NCBI GenBank assembly: GCA_016713335.1
Contig: JADJPH010000018.1
Coordinates: 40,397-104,396 of the forward strand
Direction: 5' to 3'
DNA from: Candidatus Fredericiella danica
GTDB taxonomy: Bacteria > Chloroflexota > Anaerolineae > Caldilineales > Caldilineaceae
Length of the DNA: 64,000 bases
Shown here piece after piece: positions 1-8,795 of the stretch (within the stretch, counting starts at the first letter, position 1; each line of letters begins with the position of its first letter). The position numbers were made by a program, and so were the translations under genes. The notes under the pieces were generated by a model, which made no database searches, was not told where the DNA came from, and saw nothing but the letters and a program-made list of their open reading frames with translations.

Positions 1-85
1 CTAGCGCACCGAGCGCAAGGTTGCGCGGTGGGCGATAGTCGGCCAATAGTCTGTGTACTGTAAGCGCAAAATCAGCATTTGGGCA

Positions 86-113
86 TTGCACTTCGTGGGT
101 AATTGCGTACAAT
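86..113 (+). promoter_or_regulatory. Putative sigma-70 type promoter upstream of prmC
   Basis: A TTGCAC -35-like box at 86-91 and a TACAAT -10-like box at 108-113 are separated by 16 bases. If it is used, transcription starts near 120, which excludes the earliest in-frame start codons (103 and 112) of the downstream gene. Seen by eye only. Confidence 0.4.
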
Positions 114-228
114 GGACAATGAGAAAGCGCACTGGTCGCGTTCAACGGCGAACGCGATGTCACGCTGGCTCCCTCTCCCTTTCCCATGGAGGATTTCATT
201 GGCGGTCTTGCCTGTAAAACAGCGAGTT

Positions 229-1098
229 GTGTGGACGCTGACACCGTCCACAACAGTTGGCCGCGCTATCAACGCGGCGTCGGAACGTCTACAAGAAGCG
301 GGGATCGACACTGCTCGGCTCGATGCGCAGGTCATTCTCGCACATGTGTTGGGGGTCGGGCGCAGTTGGCTCTTCGCTCATTTTGACCAGACGCTCACTG
401 GAGACGAGGCAGAAGACTATACGAATATGATTGCGCGGCGCATGGCCTTTGAGCCGGTCGCCTATCTGGTCGGGCGCAAGGAGTTTTATGGCATCGACCT
501 GGCGGTGGATCGCAGGGTGTTGGTGCCACGCCCCGAGACAGAACTGCTCGTGGATGCCGTGCTGGAGCATGTTGCTGAATTTGGTGACCGGCTGACCATT
601 GCGGATATCGGGGCCGGCAGCGGTGCCATTGCCCTGGCGATCGCCGCCAATGCCCCCGAAGTCACCCTTTATGCCATCGACGTCAGCGCTGACGCACTGG
701 CGGTGGCCAAAGTCAATGTGCTTGCGCACGATATGCGAGGGCAGGTGACGCTCCTCCAAGGTGATCTGTTGGCGCCACTCACCATGCCGGTTGACGTCAT
801 CGTCGCCAATCTGCCCTATGTCGCCTATCCCGATTTCTGCACACTCGCACCGGATGTGCGCGTCTATGAACCACGGCTGGCATTGGAAGCAGGCCCGCAG
901 GGACTCGATGTCATTACACGGTTGGTGCATCAAGTGCCGGCGTGCCTGAACCCTGGTGGCCTGGTTGCGCTTGAGATCGGCTATGATCAGGCGCATGCCG
1001 TCGTCAAGCTGATCGAACGCGCTCTACCATACGCTTATGAGATCGACGTGCGCAAAGACTATCAAGGACATGATCGGGTGGTAACCTTTCGGCTATGA
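229..1098 (+). CDS. prmC: Peptide chain release factor N5-glutamine methyltransferase (PrmC/HemK)
   Basis: The protein would methylate the glutamine of the GGQ motif in release factors RF1/RF2, using SAM, in the cytoplasm. An N-terminal helical domain is followed by a Rossmann methyltransferase fold with SAM motif I (IADIGAGSGAIALAIA) and the active-site motif VANLPYV, where the family norm is NPPY. The open frame extends upstream to 103, but that part overlaps a likely promoter and looks non-coding. GTG 229 gives 289 residues, close to the family's usual ~280; ATG 157 and TTG 208 are alternatives. No prfA, its common neighbour, is seen upstream, but the window begins only about 230 bases earlier. 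The stop overlaps the next gene's start (ATGA), suggesting translational coupling. Confidence 0.88.
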   Translation: MWTLTPSTTVGRAINAASERLQEAGIDTARLDAQVILAHVLGVGRSWLFAHFDQTLTGDEAEDYTNMIARRMAFEPVAYLVGRKEFYGIDLAVDRRVLVPRPETELLVDAVLEHVAEFGDRLTIADIGAGSGAIALAIAANAPEVTLYAIDVSADALAVAKVNVLAHDMRGQVTLLQGDLLAPLTMPVDVIVANLPYVAYPDFCTLAPDVRVYEPRLALEAGPQGLDVITRLVHQVPACLNPGGLVALEIGYDQAHAVVKLIERALPYAYEIDVRKDYQGHDRVVTFRL

Positions 1099-1946
1099 AA
1101 CGCACTTTCGACCTCGTCGTCCTTGATCTCGATGGCACCATCATCAACCCCTACAAACGCGAAGCGATCAGCCCTGTGGTGCTTGAGGCGATTGCTGCGG
1201 TGCAGGCAATCGGCGTCGGCGTCACCATTGGCACCGGGCGCACGTTGGACTACATCCGCCACCAGATGCCCAGCGCGCTCCATCTCACCCACCCGGTCCT
1301 GGTGACGCAAGGCGCCGTGATCGGAGATCCGGTGACGGGTCATGTATTGGCCGAACAAGACCTTCCGTTGGATGCTGCACGGGCCCTGATAGCATGGGTG
1401 GATGCCTCGCAGCATCCCACGGCGCTCTACTTTCTGGACGATGACGATCGCACCCATGTCTATGAGAACATGATAGGGAAAACGCCGGAAGAGCAGGAGA
1501 CGCTCAACCATCTGCTCGGCTATCCCTTTACGTTTGTCGAGCATTTCGGCCATCTCTTGTCGGGTGAACATGCGCATCCGCCGATCAAATCGATCACGCT
1601 CAACGATCCAGAGGCGGGCAATGACTTGCTGCCGGAGATCCTGCGCCGCTTCACCCCTGCCTTGTCGATCACGCGCACCCACCCCTGGCTGATCGAGGCC
1701 ACCGGTCCAGGGGTCGACAAGGGCAGTGGGCTGCGCAAGTTGTGCGAGATTCTGGGCATCAGCCCAGAGCGCGTCCTCGCTATCGGCGACAGCGACAACG
1801 ACATTCCGCTCTTGCAGGCGGCCGGCTTTGCCGTTGCGATGGGCAACGCCACCCCCGGCGTCAAAGCGGTCGCGGATTGGATCGCGCCGACGATCGATGA
1901 AGACGGGGCCGCGGTGGCGATGCGCAGGTGGGTGATGGACGTGTAG
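1095..1946 (+). CDS. HAD-superfamily Cof-type phosphatase (type IIB)
   Basis: A 283-residue soluble hydrolase. The nucleophile motif DLDGT lies near residues 10-14, motif II is in IGTGRT, and the C-terminal metal-binding motif is GDSDNDIPLLQAAGFAVAMG. These, with a large type IIB cap between them, place it in the Cof/YbjI-like group of sugar-phosphate or pyridoxal-phosphate phosphatases; the exact substrate cannot be read from sequence. Its ATG shares bases with the prmC stop, so the two are probably cotranscribed. The frame is intact over the family's usual length. Confidence 0.85.
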   Translation: MKRTFDLVVLDLDGTIINPYKREAISPVVLEAIAAVQAIGVGVTIGTGRTLDYIRHQMPSALHLTHPVLVTQGAVIGDPVTGHVLAEQDLPLDAARALIAWVDASQHPTALYFLDDDDRTHVYENMIGKTPEEQETLNHLLGYPFTFVEHFGHLLSGEHAHPPIKSITLNDPEAGNDLLPEILRRFTPALSITRTHPWLIEATGPGVDKGSGLRKLCEILGISPERVLAIGDSDNDIPLLQAAGFAVAMGNATPGVKAVADWIAPTIDEDGAAVAMRRWVMDV

Positions 1947-1955
1947 CACACTCCT

Positions 1956-2812
1956 GTGTCCCTTTCCGCCTTCCTTCTCATCCTCCTTGCGGCCTTCATG
2001 CACGCCACCTGGAATCTACTCGCCAAGCGTGCAGGCGGGGCGCCGCCTTTGTCTGGGCGGCGGCGGTGGCCGGCAGCGCCATCTTTCTGCCCGTCAGCAT
2101 TGCGCTGGGCTTGTTCCAGCAGGTGACATGGAATGCCCAGACGATTCTCTTTGTCCTCGGCAGCGGAACACTTCAGATCTTCTACTTTTTGACGCTGCAA
2201 AAAGGCTATGCCAAAGGTGATCTTTCGCTTGTCTATCCCCTGGCACGCGGCACCGGCCCGCTCTTTGCCACCATTGGCGCCGTGGTGCTACTGGGTGAAC
2301 AGCCCACGCTGATCGGGTTGATCGGCGCCGCCATGATCATCGTGGGGGTCTTTGCGATTTCCAGCACAGCACCGCACACGGGCGGCGATCGCCGCTGGGC
2401 GGTCGGCTTTGGACTGCTGACCGGCATCTTTATCGCCAGCTACACGCTCTGGGACAAAGTCGCAGTCAGTGCGCTGCTGATTCCACCGATTCTGCTTGAC
2501 TCGGTTTCCGCGACGATACGGGCCACCGCCCTCACCCCCATTGGGATCAAGCGGTGGCCCGAAGTAAAGCGGCTCTGGCGGGAGCACAAGTGGGCCATCA
2601 TCGGCGTCGGGTTCCTGAGCGAACTCTCCTACATCCTCGTGTTGACCGCGCTCAAGACCGCCCCGGTGATCCTTGTTGCGCCGCTGCGCGAGATCAGTAT
2701 CCTGATCGGCACGGTGATGGGTGCGAAACTACTCGCCGAAGGACATCTGCGGAGGCGACTGCTGGCCTCAAGCGCGATCCTTCTCGGCGTGGTGGTGCTT
2801 GTGCTCAGTTAG
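1956..2812 (+). CDS. EamA/DMT-family transporter (one-base frameshift near the N-terminus)
   Basis: A drug/metabolite-transporter-type permease of about 285 residues with roughly ten hydrophobic segments and two EamA halves (the second begins around GFGLLTGIFIASYTLWDK). The true N-terminus (SLSAFLLILLAAFMHATWN) is read from GTG 1956, in a different frame from the rest. Restoring one G in the GGGG run near 2037-2040 joins the two frames into AGGGAAFVW. The uncorrected frame opens at 1928 and starts with a non-membrane-like leader. It follows the phosphatase by 9 bases, and its 3' end overlaps the convergent leucine-dehydrogenase-like gene by about 45 bases. The substrate is unknown. Confidence 0.78.
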
Positions 2813-3821
2813 CTTCTTCCGAGCAAGCGTATCGGCGATCTCGCTCGTCGGCCGATCCTCTGCCTTGGACTGCTCCAAGATGCGTAGCACGGTGTCGTGA
2901 ATGCCGCACACACGCGTCAACATCATCGCCTCGTCGTACTCTGGGACAACGCTCCCCGCCACACTCAGGATGCCGCCGGCATTGACCACGTAGTCGGGCG
3001 CGTACAGAATGCCCAGATTCTTGAGTTCATGGCCGTGTCGCGGCTCGGCAAGTTGTTGTTGGCGGCGCCCACGATCATCAGAGCCTTCAGATCGCGGAGG
3101 GTGGTGTCGTTGATGACGCCGCCCATGCACACGGAGCAAAGATGTCGACCTCAAGCGCATGGATCTGGGTTGGATCCACTGCCACGGCCCCCAAATGGGC
3201 AACAGCCTCGTCGACTGCACGCGCATTGACGTCGGCAACGAAGAGGACGGCGCCGGCGTCGTGGAGCAGTTCGCAGAGCCGCATCCCTACATGGCCCAGC
3301 CCCTGCACGGCGACTTTGACGCCGGCCATCGAGTCAGACCCGCGGTGATGCTTGATCGCAGCGCGCATCGCTTCAAAGACGCCGCGGGCCGTAAAGGGCG
3401 ATGGATCGCGCGTGGCGCCCGCGACGTATTCAGTCACCTCACGAATGGTCGCGATGTCGGCGACCGACACCCCGACATCCTCGGCCGTGTAGTATCGGCC
3501 GCCCAATGACTGAACATGCCGGGCAAACGCGTGCAGAAGGTCAGGGGTCTTGTCGCGTTGTGGATCGGCGATAATCACGGCCTTGCCGCCGCCCAATGGC
3601 AACCCGGCAAGCGCATTTTTGTGGGTCATGCCTTTGGAGAGACGGAGGACGTCGGTGAGGGCGGCGGCGTCATTGGGGTATGGGTGAATGCGGCAGCCGC
3701 CGACCGCCGGCCCCAGCACCGTGCTGTGAACGGCGATGATCGCATGCAGCCCGGTCGCCGCATCATGACAGAAGAGCACCTGCTCGTGGTGATCAAACTC
3801 GCGATGGTCAAACACACACAT
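2768..3821 (-). CDS. Leucine dehydrogenase-like Glu/Leu/Phe/Val dehydrogenase (two frameshifts)
   Basis: An NAD-dependent oxidative deaminase of branched-chain amino acids, about 350 residues once repaired. The substrate-binding/catalytic region includes GLPLGGGKAVI and HPYPNDAAALTDVLRLSKGM; the NAD domain has VQGLGHVGMRLCE. The start ATG at 3821 is preceded by AAGGAGG at a good distance. The frame breaks after DIFAPCA (~3133) and again near 3055. Adding one C at each CC-to-C site restores an uninterrupted APCAMGGVINDTTLRDLKAL and then NNQLAEPRHGHELKNLGILY. The C-terminal part (2768 to about 3052) ends with a short charged tail overlapping the convergent EamA gene. Confidence 0.82.
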
Positions 3822-3936
3822 TGTCTACCTCCTTGTAGATGCGCAACTGCCCCATTGCCGTTGCGTTGTGTTGTTTGACTCTATTGTCGCGCAATGTGGT
3901 GGTGATTGGATCAGTCGATTGGTCAGTGCATCAATA

Positions 3937-4113
3937 GCCAATCAGAGCCCGTGAAGCTTGTCGGAGCACCTCCGTCAGAGCACCATCCCGTCAGGGTGGT
4001 GATCCCCCCGTCCCCCCGTCCGTCAGAGCACCATCCCGTCAGGGTGGTGATCCCCCCGTCCCCCCGTCCGTCAGAGCACCATCCCGTCAGGGTGGTGATC
4101 CCCCCGTCCGTTA
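3937..4113. repeat. REP-like hairpin element, three tandem 48-bp copies
   Basis: Copies begin at 3973, 4021 and 4069 (period 48). Each contains CACCATCCC-GTCA-GGGTGGTG, an imperfect palindrome that can fold into an 8-bp stem with one G-T pair, followed by a C-rich tail (GATCCCCCCGTCCCCCC). A truncated copy (GTCGGAGCACC) precedes the array, and the 13-mer GCCAATCAGAGCC at 3937-3949 recurs at 62765. Related copies occur at 41687 and 62976-63106. The 3822-4137 intergenic region holds this array and the leader of the leucine-dehydrogenase-like gene. There are no spacers, so it is not CRISPR. Confidence 0.85.
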
Positions 4114-4137
4114 GCGCACCACGCAATCCAATCCGCC

Positions 4138-4623
4138 CTACATCTTGTACCCAAACCGCCTCAACATCGCCTTGCGCGCGGCGATTTCTTCTTCCCCTTC
4201 GATGCCCTTGCTCTTGAACCCGTCTACCACACCAAGAATCCCACGCCCCTGCTCGGTCTCAACCACGATCACTTCCGTTGGATTCGCGGTCGCACAGTAG
4301 ATCCGGCAGACCTCGGCGACGTTCTGCACCGCCTTCAAGACGTTGATCGGATAGAACCCCGGCCCGAGGAAGACGATAAAGGTGTGACCGGCGGATAGCG
4401 CCCACGCGTTCTTTTTTGCCAATTCGATCATCGTCTCGTCGGTGCCAGACCACCGCACCAGAGCAGGTCCCGACGCCTCGCAAAACGCCACGCCAAAGCG
4501 GATGCCCGGCACGCAGTTGACAAGCGCCTCGTGCACATCCTCTATCGTCTTGATAAAGTGGCTGTGGCCAAGGATGAAGTTGATCTCTTCAGGTTTTTCA
4601 ATGCGGACAGAGCGCAGATCCAT
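4138..4623 (-). CDS. Adenosine-specific kinase family protein (PF04008-like)
   Basis: A complete 161-residue soluble protein. It resembles the small 'adenosine-specific kinase' family (COG1839) along its whole length, with conserved-looking stretches such as EEINFILGHSHFIKTIEDVHEAL, GIRFGVAFCEASGPALVRWSG and GFYPINVLKAVQNVAEVCRIYCATANP. The family is common in thermophiles and its cellular role is poorly established. An AAAGGTGA ribosome-binding site lies 8 bases before the ATG. It sits 85 bases downstream of the mscS-like gene on the same strand and about 300 bases upstream of the leucine-dehydrogenase-like gene, separated from the latter by the REP-like array. Confidence 0.8.
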   Translation of the reverse strand: MDLRSVRIEKPEEINFILGHSHFIKTIEDVHEALVNCVPGIRFGVAFCEASGPALVRWSGTDETMIELAKKNAWALSAGHTFIVFLGPGFYPINVLKAVQNVAEVCRIYCATANPTEVIVVETEQGRGILGVVDGFKSKGIEGEEEIAARKAMLRRFGYKM

Positions 4624-4708
4624 TGCGAATCACCTTTCATCTGACAGTACCGCGACGCCGGGGTTGCCGCTTCATTGATCGTTGATTACCGTATCTTCGA
4701 GTTGTCCC

Positions 4709-5527
4709 CTAAATTGATGCCTCACCATCTGCCTGGGGCGCTGCCAACTGCGCCGGCTGGAGTGCTTCTAGCCCGCTCCGGATATGGAGATCTCGCTGCG
4801 GGTACGGGATCTCGATCCCGTTGGCTTTGAACGCATCCCAGATCATGAAACGCAATTCACCGGCCACCTTCCCCTTGATCTTGGCATCTTCCACCCATAC
4901 TAACACGATGAAGTCAACGCTGGAATCACCAAAATTGACCAGAGCCGCACCCGGCGCGGGATCCTTGAGAACAAGCGGATGGGACAACGCCGTGTCGATC
5001 AACAGCTTCTGAACCTGGCGTACGTCCGAATCATAGGAGACACCAATGGGAATCCGTGTCCGCACCCGGCGGCTGCTGCGCGTGTAGGTGGTAACGACGG
5101 AGTTCAACCAATTCTGGTTTGGGACGATGTATTCAACGTTGTCAAAGGTCTTGACGACCGTTGAGCGGATGCTGAGCGTCTCCACCTCACCCTCCGTGCC
5201 GCCAATATCCACCCAGTCTCCTGGCCGGACGGTGCCCTCAAAGAGGAGGATGATGCCGCCAAGGAAGTTTTTGAGCACATCCTGCAGAGCAAAGCCGACG
5301 CCAATCGAGAGCCCGCCCGTGATTGCCGCCACCGTTGCCGCATTGAGACCAATCACCCGGAACAGCACGATCAGTCCCAACGTGATCAATCCATACCGCA
5401 GCAATGTCAGGCCAGCCTGAACCGAACCGTTTCCCCCTTTTTGCCCGCAGTGAGCAGGAACTCCAGCAGGTCTTTCAGGGCGCCTGTCGCAACAAACCAG
5501 AAATAGAAGCCAAGGATGGCAAGGCAT
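4709..5527 (-). CDS. MscS-family mechanosensitive channel, C-terminal part
   Basis: This part holds the conserved MscS core. A pore-lining helix lies around VAAITGGLSIGVGFALQDVL, followed by the beta domain (FEGTVRPGDWVDIGGTEGEVE, then the EYIVPNQNWLNSVV strand) and the C-terminal alpha/beta domain ending near IEIPYPQRDLHIRSG. The first ~25 residues of the open frame are out of register. The real sequence here (DNTITLGALCLAILGFYFWF, a membrane helix) is read in another frame between about 5430 and 5555, and one A added to the AAAAA run near 5425 rejoins it. The protein would release osmolytes on hypo-osmotic shock at the cytoplasmic membrane. Confidence 0.82.
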   Translation of the reverse strand: MPCHPWLLFLVCCDRRPERPAGVPAHCGQKGGNGSVQAGLTLLRYGLITLGLIVLFRVIGLNAATVAAITGGLSIGVGFALQDVLKNFLGGIILLFEGTVRPGDWVDIGGTEGEVETLSIRSTVVKTFDNVEYIVPNQNWLNSVVTTYTRSSRRVRTRIPIGVSYDSDVRQVQKLLIDTALSHPLVLKDPAPGAALVNFGDSSVDFIVLVWVEDAKIKGKVAGELRFMIWDAFKANGIEIPYPQRDLHIRSGLEALQPAQLAAPQADGEASI

Positions 5528-5551
5528 AGCGCGCCCAACGTAATCGTATTG

Positions 5552-6145
5552 TCAAAAGAGCGGGAAGAGACCCACGTTGCCCAGTTGATTCAGATCCTGC
5601 AGAGTGCCAATGATCAGAAGGGCCAGAGTCGTGATGAGCAGCGGCGTAAACAACCGCACCTGGTAACGGTGGATCTTTTCGCGGTTTCCCAGTGCATACA
5701 ATAGACCGAGGATGAGTCGATATAGCAAGAATATGAACAGAATCTGCTGAATTCTCACCAACAGACCGGCATACCAATCCTGGGTGCGAAAGACAACCTC
5801 AGCGATCCAGACCAGAAGCATGGCTGTCAGTGGGTAGACAAGTTGGCGCGCGATTTCATAAAGCGATTCGATGACGCGCTTTCCACCGTGTAGCTGCCCC
5901 TGTTCCTCCGCCTCTGCATCTGTTTCAGGTGCGCCGTGATCGGCGAATTGCCGGAGCAGGATTTTTTGTAGCCACCGGCGGTAGATGGCATCCAGGCTAC
6001 GCTCCAAAAGGACAGCGATCCCCCAGGCGACAAGCACCAGCACAACACCCACGATCAGTTGGCGCTGAACCGCTTCACGTGCCAGCAATTTGAGCACGCT
6101 GTTGAGTAGGTCAATCAAGACTTGTGGACTTGTCGGGTTCGACAT
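5552..6145 (-). CDS. MscS-family mechanosensitive channel, N-terminal part
   Basis: The N-terminal ~200 residues of the channel, with hydrophobic segments around LIVGVVLVLVAWGIAVLLE, LVYPLTAMLLVWIAEVVF, ILFIFLLYRLILGLLYAL and LLITTLALLIIGTL, separated by a charged loop rich in E/Q. The frame ends at a TGA where a TTTT run probably has one base too many; removing it continues into the C-terminal part. ATG 6145 is preferred over GTG 6151 because AGGAGTAAGG precedes it. The start lies within a few bases of the stop of the upstream solute-binding protein, so the two are probably cotranscribed. The repaired protein is about 480 residues, longer than E. coli MscS because of extra N-terminal helices. 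Confidence 0.8.
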   Translation of the reverse strand: MSNPTSPQVLIDLLNSVLKLLAREAVQRQLIVGVVLVLVAWGIAVLLERSLDAIYRRWLQKILLRQFADHGAPETDAEAEEQGQLHGGKRVIESLYEIARQLVYPLTAMLLVWIAEVVFRTQDWYAGLLVRIQQILFIFLLYRLILGLLYALGNREKIHRYQVRLFTPLLITTLALLIIGTLQDLNQLGNVGLFPLF

Positions 6146-6152
6146 AGACACC

Positions 6153-8546
6153 TTACTCCTGCGGTGCGGTTTCGCTTTGGTTGGCGGCAGCGTCGGCGGC
6201 CTTCAAAAATTCATTGACGGCGTCGGCAGGCGACACGTCCTGTTCCAACACCTGCCGATACATCTCGTTGCCCAGCCGTTCCAAGTTGATGAATCTTGCG
6301 TTCTCAATCACATAGACCGCGCTCTTGGCTTGTTCCCGGAAGCCGTTGATCTGCGAGTATCCGGTCAGATCAAGGCCAACGCTGGCCGAGATATGACTTC
6401 CCGTCTGCGATAGCACCATTTGGCTTTCGGGGGCGTTCAAATACTCAGCGAATGCGATCGCGGTGTCCACGGCCGCCTCATCGGCGGCCGCACTGATCAT
6501 CAGTCCCTGCACTTGCAGCATGGGGCTACCGGGTCCAAATGGCCCGGCCGGCAGCGCCACCACGCCAAATGCCCCCGTTCCCAACTCCTTCCGCAGCCGC
6601 GCCAATGACCAGGGGCCGCTCACAAGATAGGTGGCCTTGCCGGCAGCAAACTGGTCTTCCGCCCTGGTGATTGAGTCATAAATATCGACGCCGGGAAGTT
6701 GTTGCGCCATCTTGAGCCATTCCAACCAAGGCTCAAGCGCTGTCGAATCGGTGACCTTACCGCTCTCCGGATCGATTTCAAAACCACCAAACGGCACCAT
6801 CCCCCAGTATCCGTAGAAGAAAGTGGCGGGTAGCGCAAGATGGTGATTTGGGCCGACACTTTGAAGGAGATCATCTAGATCGATTGGCAGTTTTTTGGTC
6901 AGGCCCCGGTTATAGAAGAGCGCCAGTGTCGTTACAGACTCCGGAATACCGTAGAGACGTCCATCCTGCCGCATTGACTCAACGGCGCCCGGTATGAACT
7001 GCTGCAACACATCCGCGTTGACTCGCCCGCTGACGTCGCGCAGGACCTTCTGATCGACCAGCGGTGGCAGCCACCGGCTGGATTCAAAGAAGACATCCGG
7101 TCCTTGACCACTTTTGACGGCCTCAGCGAATGTATCGGAAATTTCGTTGTAGTCGACGTATTCGAAGCTGACTTCGGCGCCGGTGCACTCAAGGGCAAAA
7201 CTGGTGGCGATCCGTTCGAGCGCGGCTGCCTCGTCCTGCCGAAGTGCATGCCAGACCGAGATTATTGCCGGGCTATCAGGGCAACGAGTGGCTGGCGTGG
7301 CTGGCGCCAGACTGACACCATAGCGGTCGGCCAGCGCCGAGACGGTCCTTCGCACGAACTCATTCGGCGAAATCACCCCGGCCAGCGCCTTGCGGTATCC
7401 TTCGGAAAACGTACTGTCTGGCCGGCTTAAAAGGTTCCAAATGCCCCGGAACCGCAGCCCAACGGGCCGCGCCGACCGTTGCTGGCGCACCAATGCCGCG
7501 GTGCCGGGTGGAATGTTCTTGCCCAGACGGACCCGCGCATTCGTCGGCGCCTGACCGATGTTGTCAGTAGCGATGCGCAGTTGGGGTTGGGAACTGGTCA
7601 AATAATCTGCCAGCGCCATGGCCAGGTCCGTCTCCCCTTTGGATGCTACATTAGTGAATGCAATGGCCTCTGTCTCTAGCACGGGCGTTGCTGCGCTTTG
7701 ACCGGGACCGGCCGGTAGTGCTGAGACCCCCAGGTTGTCCCCAAGTGCACTGCGTAACATGGGCAGTTCGACTGAATCGGCAGCATATAAGGCAACTTCA
7801 CCACTCATGAACGCTTGCCGCAGGCGTTCCCGATCTTCGTCCAACATGAACCCGGGGATGGATTGTGCGCGCTGTAAAAAGTCCAGCCAGTTGGTGAACC
7901 CGCCTCGCCCCAACGACAATCTACCTTGATCGTCAAACGCCTGACCGTCGAAGGCGCCCAATCCCCAAAATGCATCATTGAATCCTGTGGCCAGCGCAAT
8001 GTTCTTGCCCGCGTTGACCTGCTCGACCAGTTCGTCGAGATCGCGCGGCGGTTTGTCCACCATGGACTTGTTGTAAAACAGAAGCTGGGTGTGGAGCGTA
8101 AATGGGAGACCCCAGAGACCATCCTGGTTGCGCGTGGTTTCCAGCGCGGCCGGCGTGAACCGGCGTTCGTCCACGTGACTCCGCCCGTTCAAATTCTGGA
8201 CCAGGTCGGCTTCGACCAATTGTTGAAGTGCATCGGCGTCGACCACCAACATATCCGGGCCAAGCGCGCCCTGGCTCCGTTCCGCCAGTTGCTGGACGAG
8301 CGTCTCTGTCTCCATGCCCAGGCTGATGACATCCACACCGGGATTTAGTTCTTCAAATTTCGCGAGGAGTTCTTCGAGGGTGGTTTTCTCCTGGCCGACC
8401 CAATCATGCCAGATGAGGATGCTGCCCTTGAGTTTGTCGGAGGCGGTGTCGCCGTCCTCTGCGTCGCCCCCGCAAGCGGTGAGCAACCCTATCAAAAAGA
8501 GCATGCCAGCAACTTGTAGCAACAAAAATACGCGCCGGTAAACCAT
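6153..8546 (-). CDS. Lipoprotein with two tandem family-1 extracellular solute-binding domains
   Basis: About 797 residues. A signal peptide ends in the lipobox LLTAC (Cys near residue 25), so the mature protein should be lipid-anchored outside the membrane. Two separate SBP_bac_1-like (maltose/sugar-binding) domains follow: one from about residue 45 (ILIWHDWVGQEKTTLEELLAKF) to about 410, the second from about 420 (IISVWHALRQDEAAALERIA) to the end. Both repeat the family landmarks: an N-terminal beta strand with W-H, a GLPFT / GIPESVTTLALFYNR segment, and an ALPAGPG / ALPAGPF strand. Typical SBPs have one domain of 400-450 residues. No ABC permease or ATPase is adjacent; an MscS channel follows directly. 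ATG 8546 is chosen because the signal peptide starts there; ATG 8567 adds seven residues. Confidence 0.87.
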   Translation of the reverse strand: MVYRRVFLLLQVAGMLFLIGLLTACGGDAEDGDTASDKLKGSILIWHDWVGQEKTTLEELLAKFEELNPGVDVISLGMETETLVQQLAERSQGALGPDMLVVDADALQQLVEADLVQNLNGRSHVDERRFTPAALETTRNQDGLWGLPFTLHTQLLFYNKSMVDKPPRDLDELVEQVNAGKNIALATGFNDAFWGLGAFDGQAFDDQGRLSLGRGGFTNWLDFLQRAQSIPGFMLDEDRERLRQAFMSGEVALYAADSVELPMLRSALGDNLGVSALPAGPGQSAATPVLETEAIAFTNVASKGETDLAMALADYLTSSQPQLRIATDNIGQAPTNARVRLGKNIPPGTAALVRQQRSARPVGLRFRGIWNLLSRPDSTFSEGYRKALAGVISPNEFVRRTVSALADRYGVSLAPATPATRCPDSPAIISVWHALRQDEAAALERIATSFALECTGAEVSFEYVDYNEISDTFAEAVKSGQGPDVFFESSRWLPPLVDQKVLRDVSGRVNADVLQQFIPGAVESMRQDGRLYGIPESVTTLALFYNRGLTKKLPIDLDDLLQSVGPNHHLALPATFFYGYWGMVPFGGFEIDPESGKVTDSTALEPWLEWLKMAQQLPGVDIYDSITRAEDQFAAGKATYLVSGPWSLARLRKELGTGAFGVVALPAGPFGPGSPMLQVQGLMISAAADEAAVDTAIAFAEYLNAPESQMVLSQTGSHISASVGLDLTGYSQINGFREQAKSAVYVIENARFINLERLGNEMYRQVLEQDVSPADAVNEFLKAADAAANQSETAPQE

Positions 8547-8693
8547 AGAAACCACGCTTTCGTGCACTTATGGGGTTGTTATGGTGGGCAGTTGGGCGCA
8601 AGGGGTTGCAGGTAACTTAAGATCGATCGTACCACAATTCCAAACGAATTCTCAATGAATTCCGTGCGACATTTATCGCCCGGCCCGGATTTC

Positions 8694-8702
8694 TGGTATA
8701 AT
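8694..8702 (+). promoter_or_regulatory. Putative extended -10 promoter of dnaE
   Basis: TGGTATAAT at 8694-8702 is a perfect -10 hexamer with an upstream TG. No good -35 box lies at the expected distance, which is tolerated with an extended -10. It is in the 250-base divergent region between the solute-binding lipoprotein and dnaE, about 90 bases before the dnaE ATG. Confidence 0.5.
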
Positions 8703-8795
8703 CAGATGACCGCGTAGAACATCGGTTCGCGTATTGATCAAGTCGGCGACGACGCCCCTTTCCGCCGCCGGCAACAGTTCACCCTCTCAGTTGCT

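Noticed and set aside
103..228. N-terminal extension of PrmC
   Set aside because: It overlaps a likely promoter, is low in family similarity, and would make the protein about 40 residues too long.
3973..4113. CRISPR-like regular repeats (48-base period)
   Set aside because: The copies are directly abutting with no unique spacers, the repeat is an internal hairpin, and related copies are dispersed elsewhere; no cas gene is present.
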